Source: Alphaproteobacteria bacterium (lineage in GTDB: Bacteria; Pseudomonadota; Alphaproteobacteria; Rhodobacterales; Rhodobacteraceae). Taken from it: a stretch of DNA of 12,521 bases. Made by a program: the position numbers and the translations under genes. Location: the NCBI GenBank assembly GCA_024279075.1, contig JAJRRX010000250.1:1-12521 (forward strand), read 5' to 3'. Under the pieces are notes generated by a model. The model saw nothing but the letters and a program-made list of their open reading frames with translations, ran no database searches and was not told the origin of the DNA. Shown here in pieces: positions 1 through 6,123 of the stretch (position 1 is the stretch's first letter; every line of letters begins with the position of its first letter).

Positions 1-84
1 GGGGTCCATATCCTGCGCCATGGCAGGGGTGGCAAAGGCCAGCCCTGCTACAGCAAGAACCTTTAGAAAGCTACGGCGAATCAT
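1..84 (-). CDS. N-terminus of an exported protein, probably periplasmic cyclophilin (partial)
   Basis: Only the first 28 codons are in the window; the gene runs off the left edge. The visible protein begins MIRRSFLK, followed by a hydrophobic stretch and an A-M-A cleavage site before QDMDP. This is a signal peptide, and the RRSFLK element fits a twin-arginine (Tat) motif, although the stretch is short enough for Sec as well. The ATG overlaps the TGA of the upstream cyclophilin gene by 4 nt (ATGA), which indicates translational coupling in one operon. The mature part begins with DMDP, resembling the KDPENT start of the upstream cyclophilin. From that, and from the common tandem of cytoplasmic and periplasmic peptidyl-prolyl isomerases in Rhodobacterales, I infer a periplasmic paralogue. 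The catalytic domain is not visible, so this is not proven. Confidence 0.6.
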   Translation of the reverse strand, partial: MIRRSFLKVLAVAGLAFATPAMAQDMDP

Positions 85-587
85 ACGTCTGCTGCCACTT
101 TAACCGAAATCATCCGGCCCGGTTCTGCGGGTGGCTCGCCTTTAGGAATGGCATCCACATGCTCCATGCCCTCAATCACGCGGCCATAAACCGTGTATTG
201 GCCATTCAGAAAGTGGCCGTCAGCCAGCATCAGGAAAAACTGTGAATTTGCCGAATCAGGGCTTTGCGAGCGCGCCGCCCCGAGCACACCACGGTCAAAC
301 GGCAGCTTGGAGAACTCGGCCTTCAGGTTTGGCTTGTCAGAGCCGCCGGTGCCCGCCATGCGCAGGTTAAAACCGTCTTCCATGTCGCCATTGGCCACAT
401 CGCCGGTTTGGGCCATAAAGCCGTCAATCACACGGTGGAAGGTCACGTTGTCATACTCACCTGCCCGCGCCAGCTCTTTCATGCGCGCTACATGGCCGGG
501 GGCCACGTCTGGCAGCAGCTCGACAATCACATTGCCGCCTTCAACTTCAATGATAACCGTATTCTCGGGGTCTTTAATCTCAGCCAT
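81..587 (-). CDS. Peptidyl-prolyl cis-trans isomerase, cyclophilin type (cytoplasmic)
   Basis: The product is 168 aa, the usual size for a single-domain bacterial cyclophilin, and has no signal peptide. It catalyses cis-trans isomerisation of Xaa-Pro bonds during protein folding. Conserved cyclophilin landmarks are present: FHRVIDGFMAQTGD at residues 50-63 with the catalytic Arg52, the SQFFLML strand around residues 115-121, and FLNGQYTVYGRV around 126-137. The position of the cyclosporin-binding Trp of eukaryotic cyclophilin A is Phe126, as in E. coli-type enzymes, which usually bind cyclosporin weakly. The start at 587 is supported by AAGGAG about 8 nt upstream; a longer open frame extends beyond it but lacks family similarity. 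The gene overlaps the next minus-strand gene by 4 nt and is divergent from trmFO. A ppiB-like name would be reasonable, but the paralogue cannot be fixed. Confidence 0.93.
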   Translation of the reverse strand: MAEIKDPENTVIIEVEGGNVIVELLPDVAPGHVARMKELARAGEYDNVTFHRVIDGFMAQTGDVANGDMEDGFNLRMAGTGGSDKPNLKAEFSKLPFDRGVLGAARSQSPDSANSQFFLMLADGHFLNGQYTVYGRVIEGMEHVDAIPKGEPPAEPGRMISVKVAADV

Positions 588-692
588 TTTGCTCTCCTTT
601 TTGGCGTTTGCGCTAAGGTAATGGCGCGGGCAGCAAAGGAAAACCCCCTTCGCGGCTTTTCTTTTAGCGCGGCTTGGCCTAAACCCCGTTTT

Positions 693-2027
693 ATGACTGA
701 TCCTATACATATTATCGGCGGCGGCATGGCCGGCTCCGAGGCCGCTTGGCAAGTTGCGCAAGCTGGCCTTCCCGTTGTGCTGCACGAGATGCGGCCAACT
801 ATTGGCACATTTGCCCACCAAACCGGTGATTTTGCCGAGTTGGTGTGCTCCAATTCCTTCCGCTCGGATGATGACGAGGCCAATGCTGTGGGCCTGCTCC
901 ACTGGGAAATGCGCCAATCCGGCGGGCTGATTATGGAAATGGCTGATGCCCACGCCCTGCCTGCTGGCAGCGCCTTGGCGGTGGACCGTAACGCCTTTTC
1001 AGCGGCGGTCACTGAGCGCCTGCGCAGCCACCCAAATATCAGCTTTGAAACGGGCGAGATCACCACCCTGCCCGACTGGAGCAACACGATTATTGCCACA
1101 GGGCCGCTGACCACCACCGCGCTGGCCAAATCCATTATGGCGGCAGGCGGTGAGGATGGTTTGGCGTTTTTTGACGCCATTGCGCCGATTGTTTATGCCG
1201 AAAGCGTAAACATGGGCAAAGCGTGGTTCCAATCCCGCTACGATAAAGGCGAAACCGAGGAAGACCGCACCGCCTACCTGAACTGCCCGATGGACGAGGC
1301 ACAATATAACGGCTTTATTGATGCCCTGATTGCCGCCGAGAAAACCGAATTCAAAGACTGGGAAAAGGACACTCCCTATTTTGATGGTTGCCTCCCCATC
1401 GAGGTTATGGCCGAGCGCGGCCGCGAAACCCTGCGCTGGGGGCCAATGAAGCCCGTGGGCCTGACCAACGAGCACGCGCCCGATATAAAAGCCCATGCCG
1501 TGGTGCAGCTTCGGCGCGATAATAGCCTCGGCACGCTGTTTAATATCGTCGGCTTTCAAACCAAGATGAATTACGGCGCGCAGAAAGAAGTTTTGCGAAT
1601 GATTCCGGGCTTAGAGAACGCCGAGTTTGCCCGCTTGGGGGGCATCCACCGCAATACCTTCATCAATTCGCCCCGCTTGCTCAACGAAAAAATGCAGCTT
1701 AAATCCACGCCCAATATCCGCATGGCCGGCCAAATTACCGGCGTTGAAGGCTATGTTGAAAGCACCGCCATGGGCCTGCTCGCGGGCCGCATGGCCGTGG
1801 CGCAAGCGCGTGGCGAAGAGCTGCCCGTGCCGCCCAACACCACCGCCATGGGGGCGCTGATCACCCATATCACCGGCGGGGCCGATGCCAAAACCTTCCA
1901 GCCGATGAACGTGAATTTCGGCCTTTTCCCCGAGGTTGACGCCAAAAAAGGCCGCCGCAACCGCAAGACCCGCTACAAGGCCTATACCGACCGCGCCAAA
2001 GCCGATTTCACCGCATGGCTTGGGTAG
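693..2027 (+). CDS. trmFO: Methylenetetrahydrofolate-tRNA-(uracil-5-)-methyltransferase TrmFO
   Basis: The product is 444 aa, typical for TrmFO. The enzyme makes 5-methyluridine at position 54 (T-loop) of tRNAs in the cytoplasm, using 5,10-methylene-THF as carbon donor and FAD/NAD(P)H as reductant. An N-terminal dinucleotide-binding motif IHIIGGGMAGSEAAWQ (residues 5-20) binds FAD. The family signatures LVCSNSFRSDD (50-60) and DGCLPIEVMAERGRETLRWGPM (231-252) are intact. They carry Cys52 and Cys233, which I align with the two functionally important cysteines of the B. subtilis enzyme (Cys53 and Cys226). The ATG at 693 places the FAD motif four residues in, as expected. The frame is open further upstream, but that part lies over the divergent cyclophilin gene and is not family-like. 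No strong ribosome binding site is visible. The end overlaps gluQRS by 13 nt, so the two are probably co-transcribed. Confidence 0.97.
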   Translation: MTDPIHIIGGGMAGSEAAWQVAQAGLPVVLHEMRPTIGTFAHQTGDFAELVCSNSFRSDDDEANAVGLLHWEMRQSGGLIMEMADAHALPAGSALAVDRNAFSAAVTERLRSHPNISFETGEITTLPDWSNTIIATGPLTTTALAKSIMAAGGEDGLAFFDAIAPIVYAESVNMGKAWFQSRYDKGETEEDRTAYLNCPMDEAQYNGFIDALIAAEKTEFKDWEKDTPYFDGCLPIEVMAERGRETLRWGPMKPVGLTNEHAPDIKAHAVVQLRRDNSLGTLFNIVGFQTKMNYGAQKEVLRMIPGLENAEFARLGGIHRNTFINSPRLLNEKMQLKSTPNIRMAGQITGVEGYVESTAMGLLAGRMAVAQARGEELPVPPNTTAMGALITHITGGADAKTFQPMNVNFGLFPEVDAKKGRRNRKTRYKAYTDRAKADFTAWLG

Positions 2028-2896
2028 AACGCTTCGCCCCTTCCCCCACCGGCCCGCTGCATTTGGGCCACGCCTATAGTGCGCTTTTGGCGTGGGATCG
2101 GGCAGTGGCAAATGGCGGCGAGTTCCTGCTGCGCATAGAAGACATCGACCAATCCCGCGCCCGCGTCGAGTGGGAAGCGCAGATATATGAGGATTTGGAA
2201 TGGCTTGGAATTTGGTGGCCAAAACCGGTGCTGCGACAATCCGAACGGCTAAGCGCCTATCGTAAGGCTCTGAAAGAGCTATGGAACCAAAACCGCCTCT
2301 ACCCCTGCACCTGCACCCGCCGTGACATCGTTGAGGCCCCGCAAGAAGGCGCGCAAATCTTGGGCCCCGATGGCATGGTTTACCCGGGCACTTGCTTTCC
2401 TGAATCCCCATATATGAGCACTTGGCCTTTTCCCGAAAACCAGACCTTACGGCTGGATATGGATGCAACCACCCGAAATCTCGGCGCGCCGAGGTTGCAT
2501 TTTGAACGCTATTTCAGCTTTCAGGAAGCGGGAACTGGACCAAATGGCGAAACGGGGCTGATCGAATTTACCGCCGACGAGGCCGTTAAAACCATCGGCG
2601 ACATCGTCCTCGCCCGCCGAGACATGGCCACCTCCTACCACCTCTCCGTGGTTCTGGACGATGCCTTCCAAGGCGTAACCCATGTCACCCGCGGGCAAGA
2701 CCTGTTCGAGGCCACCAAAATCCACGTCATCCTGCAAAAGCTGCTCGGCCTGCCCACCCCTGTTTACCACCACCACGTACTCATCCGCGATAAAAACGGC
2801 AAGCGCCTCGCCAAGCGCGACGATGCCCGCGCGATTTCGAAATTCCGCGATGATGGTGCCACGCCAGAGGACATCCGGCGCATGGTCGGGCTTTAA
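2015..2896 (+). CDS. gluQRS: Glutamyl-queuosine tRNA(Asp) synthetase
   Basis: The product is 293 aa, a truncated glutamyl-tRNA synthetase paralogue lacking the anticodon-binding domain (full GluRS is about 470 aa). GluQRS activates glutamate with ATP and attaches it to queuosine at position 34 of tRNA-Asp. The class I signatures are present: HIGH-type HLGH at residues 16-19, within FAPSPTGPLHLGHA, and a KMSKS-type KRLAKRD at 263-269. The zinc site specific to this family is intact: Cys98, Cys100, Tyr123 and Cys127, matching the C-x-C ... Y-x3-C pattern. It starts inside the 3' end of trmFO in another frame (13-nt overlap) with no separate Shine-Dalgarno sequence, which suggests translational coupling. 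Its TAA stop overlaps the TAA stop of convergent hisI. Pairing with trmFO makes a small tRNA-modification operon. Confidence 0.95.
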   Translation: MAWVERFAPSPTGPLHLGHAYSALLAWDRAVANGGEFLLRIEDIDQSRARVEWEAQIYEDLEWLGIWWPKPVLRQSERLSAYRKALKELWNQNRLYPCTCTRRDIVEAPQEGAQILGPDGMVYPGTCFPESPYMSTWPFPENQTLRLDMDATTRNLGAPRLHFERYFSFQEAGTGPNGETGLIEFTADEAVKTIGDIVLARRDMATSYHLSVVLDDAFQGVTHVTRGQDLFEATKIHVILQKLLGLPTPVYHHHVLIRDKNGKRLAKRDDARAISKFRDDGATPEDIRRMVGL

Positions 2897-3267
2897 CCCT
2901 CGGGCTGGCTCAGCTCCACCTCTTTGCCTCCCCGCACCGCCGTATAAAAACAGCTCCGGCGGTTGGTGTGGCAGGCAGGGCCGATCTGCTCGACCAGCGC
3001 CAACAGGCAATCTCGGTCACAATCCAGCCGCATATCTTTCAGGGTTTGCACATGCCCCGAGCTTTCCCCCTTACGCCAAAACGCCTGCCGTGAGCGGGAC
3101 CAGAAGGTCATCCGCCCCGTCTCCAGCGTCTCCCTCAGGCTCTCCGCATTCATCCATGCCAGCATCAGCACCTCCAGCGTTTCGGCGTCTTGCGAGATCA
3201 CCGAAACTAGCCCTTGGTCATTGAATTTCACACTTGTGATGTCAAAGGTTTTCATTTTGCTTTTCAT
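2893..3267 (-). CDS. hisI: Phosphoribosyl-AMP cyclohydrolase HisI
   Basis: The product is 124 aa, the size of a stand-alone HisI without the HisE pyrophosphohydrolase domain. It catalyses the third step of histidine synthesis, hydrolytic ring opening of PR-AMP to ProFAR. Signatures seen are VLMLAWMNAESL (33-44), TFWSRSRQAFWRKGE (54-68), and LDCDRDC (81-87) with the metal-binding aspartates 82, 84 and 86. Cys83, Cys99 (in ACH) and Cys106 (in SCFY) form the zinc site. Two in-frame starts are possible: the ATG ending at 3267, and a second four codons later ending at 3255. The AGGA element lies almost on top of the first and about 11 nt before the second, so the shorter 120-aa form is quite possible. 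The gene is convergent with gluQRS and divergent from the Fe-S scaffold gene. Confidence 0.95.
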   Translation of the reverse strand: MKSKMKTFDITSVKFNDQGLVSVISQDAETLEVLMLAWMNAESLRETLETGRMTFWSRSRQAFWRKGESSGHVQTLKDMRLDCDRDCLLALVEQIGPACHTNRRSCFYTAVRGGKEVELSQPEG

Positions 3268-3318
3268 TCCTGCTTGGAGTGCCTATCTGTTGGTAAATCT
3301 AGCCAGCGGAGCCTAAAA

Positions 3319-3771
3319 ATGCCAGATGATAGTGAACTAATCGCGCTTTATTCAGGCCAAATTCTGGCACTGGCCGCTGATATTCCCCATGCCGAGCTAC
3401 TAGAAACCCCGATGGCGGAGGTCCGCAAGCGAGCCCCGCTTTGTGGCTCCAACGTGGCGGTTGGGCTGGATTATGATGGCGAAAAGATCACCCGTTTCGG
3501 GATGGATGTAAAGGCTTGCGCCCTTGGGCAAGCCTCGGCGTCCATTCTTGGCGCACAGGCGTTAGGGCTAACCGAAGCACAGGTTCTAGCCGCGCGCGAC
3601 CAACTCAAGGCCCTGCTGAAAGCCGACGGGGCCACGCCGGACACGCCCTTTGAAGGCTACGAGGTTTTGCGCCCTGCACGCGGCTTCAAAAACCGCCACG
3701 CCTCCATAATGCTGGCCCTTGAGGCCACGCTTACTGCCATAACCGAGACCAAAAAAATGGCGCAGCCCTAA
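3319..3771 (+). CDS. NifU/IscU-like iron-sulfur cluster assembly scaffold paralogue
   Basis: The product is 150 aa and consists of one IscU/NifU N-terminal-like domain. It is a putative cytoplasmic Fe-S assembly scaffold or carrier. The family patterns APLCGSNVAVGLDYDGEKI (39-57) and DVKACALGQASASI (63-76) are clear, with Cys42 and Cys67 at the positions of the first two IscU ligands. The third ligand, the Cys of the C-terminal helix in IscU and SufU, is missing: the corresponding region reads RGFKNRHASIMLALEA. With only two cysteines in the whole protein, canonical three-Cys scaffolding is doubtful. GGAG lies 8 nt upstream of the ATG at 3319. A longer in-frame extension back to 3214 overlaps hisI and is not family-like. 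It is divergent from hisI and may share a regulatory region of about 50 bp. Confidence 0.85.
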   Translation: MPDDSELIALYSGQILALAADIPHAELLETPMAEVRKRAPLCGSNVAVGLDYDGEKITRFGMDVKACALGQASASILGAQALGLTEAQVLAARDQLKALLKADGATPDTPFEGYEVLRPARGFKNRHASIMLALEATLTAITETKKMAQP

Positions 3772-3795
3772 AGCCGCGCCGAGGTGGTGCATCTG

Positions 3796-3813
3796 GCCCG
3801 AGGCAGATCGGGC
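3796..3813. other. Short hairpin between convergent genes
   Basis: GCCCGA and TCGGGC form a perfect 6-bp stem with a 6-nt loop, between the stop of the Fe-S scaffold gene (3771) and the stop of the 36-aa gene (3827). No T-tract follows on either strand, so it is at best a weak terminator. Confidence 0.3.
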
Positions 3814-3826
3814 AAGACGAGCAGAC

Positions 3827-3937
3827 TTAAAAAGACAAAACCACAAGCACCATGACAAAGATCGCACCCAGCGAAAGCGCATCTTCGATCAGCTCTTTTG
3901 CTGGGGAAGCTTCGAATTTCCGAATGAGCGTTGTCAT
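3827..3937 (-). CDS. Small single-pass membrane protein (36 aa), LexA-controlled candidate
   Basis: This short gene encodes 36 aa beginning MTTLIRKFEASPAKELIEDA and ending in a hydrophobic segment (about residues 20-36, very rich in Leu, Val, Ile and Phe) with only two residues after VVL. It has a good ribosome binding site (CGGAG, 6 nt before ATG). Basic residues Arg6 and Lys7 lie near the N-terminus and a short amphipathic stretch precedes the membrane span, so an inner-membrane location with the C-terminus at the far side is likely. It lies 89 nt after recG on the same strand and has its own promoter and a perfect LexA box. The layout (tiny hydrophobic protein under SOS control) recalls the Caulobacter division inhibitor SidA and the E. 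coli toxin TisB. I see no specific sequence similarity to either, so a function in division arrest or membrane depolarisation is inference only. Confidence 0.72.
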   Translation of the reverse strand: MTTLIRKFEASPAKELIEDALSLGAIFVMVLVVLSF

Positions 3938-3965
3938 GAGTATCTCCGTGGTTAAATTCCGTTAA

Positions 3966-3980
3966 GTTTCCTTAATGTTC
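3966..3980 (+). promoter_or_regulatory. Degenerate second LexA-like box over the -10 element
   Basis: The sequence GTTTCCTTAATGTTC reads GTTT-N7-GTTC, one base off the alphaproteobacterial LexA consensus GTTC-N7-GTTC. It lies in inverted orientation to the perfect box at 4003-4017, shares its AATGTTC end, and covers the predicted -10 hexamer of the small membrane-protein gene. Two operators flanking the promoter core would give tight repression. The single mismatch makes this one less certain. Confidence 0.45.
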
Positions 3981-4002
3981 TCTATTTGGACTAGATAGTC
4001 AA
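3974..4002 (-). promoter_or_regulatory. Predicted sigma-70-type promoter of the 36-aa gene
   Basis: Read on the minus strand, TTGACT (3997-4002) is a 5/6 match to the -35 hexamer. It is followed after 17 nt by AACATT (3974-3979), a weak -10. The start codon lies 37 nt further on. A 12-bp inverted repeat, GACTATCTAGTC (3989-4000), starts inside the -35 element. This promoter is after the recG stop, so the small gene can be expressed independently of the sciP-ctrA-ligA-recG run. Confidence 0.55.
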
Positions 4003-4017
4003 GAACATTTTAGGAAC
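4003..4017 (-). promoter_or_regulatory. LexA operator (perfect GTTC-N7-GTTC)
   Basis: The minus strand reads GTTCCTAAAATGTTC, an exact match to the direct-repeat LexA box of alphaproteobacteria (GTTC, seven bases, GTTC). It ends immediately before the TTGACT -35 hexamer of the 36-aa gene and lies 66 nt from its ATG. Bound LexA would occlude RNA polymerase. It begins 10 nt after the recG stop codon and thus cannot serve recG, whose start is 2 kb away. Confidence 0.75.
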
Positions 4018-4026
4018 ATTAACCAT

Positions 4027-6114
4027 TTAACCGACCTTAAGCATCAAAAACGCCTTATCTCTGTCCATCAAATACAACAGCGCCCTCGCCGCTTTCCCTC
4101 GTGTTTTCAGCAAGTTAGGGTCCATCTCCAGCAGGAGCCGCGCATCATCCTGCGCAATTTTCATCAACGGCTCCTGTTGCTCCAAATCTGCCACCCTGAA
4201 TTGCGGCAGTCCAGATTGCTTAACCCCCAAGAGATCCCCCGCGCCCCGCAGCCGTAAATCTTCATCCGCAATCCGAAAGCCGTCCTCCGTTTCCCGCATA
4301 ATCCCCAGCCGCGCCAACCCGCTTTGGGTCAGCGGCGGGTCGTACATTAGGAGGCAAGTGGAAGCCTTGTTCCCGCGCCCGACCCGCCCGCGCAACTGGT
4401 GCAGTTGCGCCAGCCCAAAATTCTGCGCGCCTTCAATGACCATAATTGTGGCATTGGGCACATCCACCCCGACCTCGATCACCGTTGTCGCCACCAAAAC
4501 CTTGGTTTTTCCCGCCACAAAATCCGCCATCGCCGCGTCCTTCTCAGCGGGCTTTAACTGTCCATGCACCAGCCCCACCGCCGCCTCGCCAAGCGCCAGC
4601 CGCAGCACGCGGTAGCGCTCCTCAGCCGCCGTCAGCGCCATCACCTCGCTCTCCTCCACCAGCGGGCAAACCCAAAAAACCTGCTGCCCATTCGCGATCG
4701 CCCCCCGTAGCTTTTCCACCACTTCGTCCATGCGCCCTGCTGACACCACAACGGTTTCAATGGGCAGCCGCCCAGCCGGTTTTTCGTCCAGCACCGAAAC
4801 CTCCATATCGCCAAAATGGCTCAGCGCCAGCGAGCGAGGAATCGGCGTAGCGGTCATCACCAAACCATCCACCGCCCTGCCCTTGCTGCTAAGCTGCATC
4901 CGCTCAGACACCCCAAACCGGTGCTGCTCATCAACAATCGCCAGCCGTAAGTCCTTGAAATGCACATCTTTCTGGAAAATCGCATGGGTGCCGAGCAGGA
5001 TGTCAATCTCCCCCGCTTCCAGCGCCGACAGCTTGGCCGCCCGCGCCTTGCCCTTGTCGCGCCCCGTCAAAATCTCCATGCGCAGGCCCACTGTCTCGGC
5101 CATCCCGCGAAGGCTTTCTATATGTTGCCGCACCAAAATCTCCGTCGGGGCCATCATCGCCGCCTGCCCGCCAGCCTCGACCACCGCGCACATCGCCAGC
5201 ATCGCCACCAGCGTTTTTCCTGCCCCGACATCGCCCTGCAAAAGCCGGTTCATCCGCGTGTCCGCCGCTAAATCCGCCACAATCTCAGCCACAGCGCGGT
5301 TCTGCGCCCCTGTCGGCTCAAACGGCAGCGCCGCCACCAGCTTGGCCCCCAGCCGCCCTTCAGAAACCGTCGAAATCCCCCTACTCGCCCGCCGCTGCGC
5401 CCGCGCCAGTGCGAGGGTGAGCTGATGGGCGAAAAGCTCATCATAAGCCAGCCGCTCGCGGGCCTTAGCCGCGGGCATAAGGTCCGCTGCCTCACTCGGA
5501 TTATGCGCGGCTTCAAGAGCTTCTTTCCAGCTCGGCCACCCATGTTTTTTTATCAGGCTTGGCTCAATCCACTCCGCTAAATCCGGCGCGATATTCACCG
5601 CTGCGACCATCGCTTTGCGCATCGCGCGCTGCGTTATGCCCTGCGTTAGCGGGTAGGTCGGCTCAAAGGCAGGCAGCTTATCGGCCTCGTCGGGCTTCAA
5701 AATATGGTCAGGGTGCTGCATCTGCGCGATCCCGTCGTAAAGCTCGACCTTGCCCGAAACAATCCGCCGCTCGCCCTCGGGCAGTTGCTCCTTGAGCCAG
5801 CCTGTGTTTGGCCGAAAAAACACCAGTTGGAAATCCAGTTCAGCGTCAGACACTAACACCCGAAACGGCCCCCTCGTGGCCGCATTCCGGTGCGCTGTCA
5901 CCTCGACCTCCACGGTCGCCACCGTCGGAAATTCAAGCCCTTTCAGCGATTTACGCAACCGCCGATCCACCCCTGAATGAGGCAGCGTAAACAGCAGGTC
6001 CTTGGGCCGCGTCAACCCCGCCTTCCCCAGCGCCTCCGCCCCCTTGGGGCCGATGCCGCTAAGCTTGCGGGTATCACCAAACAGCGGAAACAGGATTTCG
6101 GGGCGAGCAGACAT
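4027..6114 (-). CDS. recG: ATP-dependent DNA helicase RecG
   Basis: The product is 695 aa, full length for RecG. The helicase regresses stalled replication forks and branch-migrates Holliday and D-/R-loop junctions. Domains in order are an N-terminal wedge/OB region (about residues 1-250, with HhH-like LSGIGPKGAEAL at 18-29), then helicase lobe 1 with Walker A GDVGAGKT (294-301), DEQH box (395-398) and TATPIPR (421-427). Lobe 2 follows with ATTVIEVGVDVPNA (542-555) and QLRGRVGRG (573-581). The C-terminal RecG region around GAGDLLGVKQSG (624-635) corresponds to the TRG translocation motif. The ATG is 9 nt after the ligA TGA with no clear Shine-Dalgarno sequence, so translational coupling to ligA is likely. 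All catalytic motifs appear intact. Confidence 0.97.
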   Translation of the reverse strand: MSARPEILFPLFGDTRKLSGIGPKGAEALGKAGLTRPKDLLFTLPHSGVDRRLRKSLKGLEFPTVATVEVEVTAHRNAATRGPFRVLVSDAELDFQLVFFRPNTGWLKEQLPEGERRIVSGKVELYDGIAQMQHPDHILKPDEADKLPAFEPTYPLTQGITQRAMRKAMVAAVNIAPDLAEWIEPSLIKKHGWPSWKEALEAAHNPSEAADLMPAAKARERLAYDELFAHQLTLALARAQRRASRGISTVSEGRLGAKLVAALPFEPTGAQNRAVAEIVADLAADTRMNRLLQGDVGAGKTLVAMLAMCAVVEAGGQAAMMAPTEILVRQHIESLRGMAETVGLRMEILTGRDKGKARAAKLSALEAGEIDILLGTHAIFQKDVHFKDLRLAIVDEQHRFGVSERMQLSSKGRAVDGLVMTATPIPRSLALSHFGDMEVSVLDEKPAGRLPIETVVVSAGRMDEVVEKLRGAIANGQQVFWVCPLVEESEVMALTAAEERYRVLRLALGEAAVGLVHGQLKPAEKDAAMADFVAGKTKVLVATTVIEVGVDVPNATIMVIEGAQNFGLAQLHQLRGRVGRGNKASTCLLMYDPPLTQSGLARLGIMRETEDGFRIADEDLRLRGAGDLLGVKQSGLPQFRVADLEQQEPLMKIAQDDARLLLEMDPNLLKTRGKAARALLYLMDRDKAFLMLKVG

Positions 6115-6123
6115 GGCGCTATA

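Noticed and set aside
264..692. Long N-terminal extension of trmFO
   Set aside because: It overlaps the divergent cyclophilin gene, lacks similarity to TrmFO, and the FAD motif belongs four residues after the ATG at 693.
588..692. Promoters in the divergent cyclophilin-trmFO gap
   Set aside because: TTGGCG and TAATGG are present but only 12 nt apart; no properly spaced pair was found for either gene.
1611..2468. 285-codon minus-strand frame across the trmFO-gluQRS junction
   Set aside because: Antisense to two well-identified genes, low-complexity Gly/Arg/Ala composition and no ribosome binding site.
4003..4017. LexA box as a control site for recG
   Set aside because: It is downstream of the recG stop. 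recG starts at 6114 and is coupled to ligA, where no GTTC-N7-GTTC was found.
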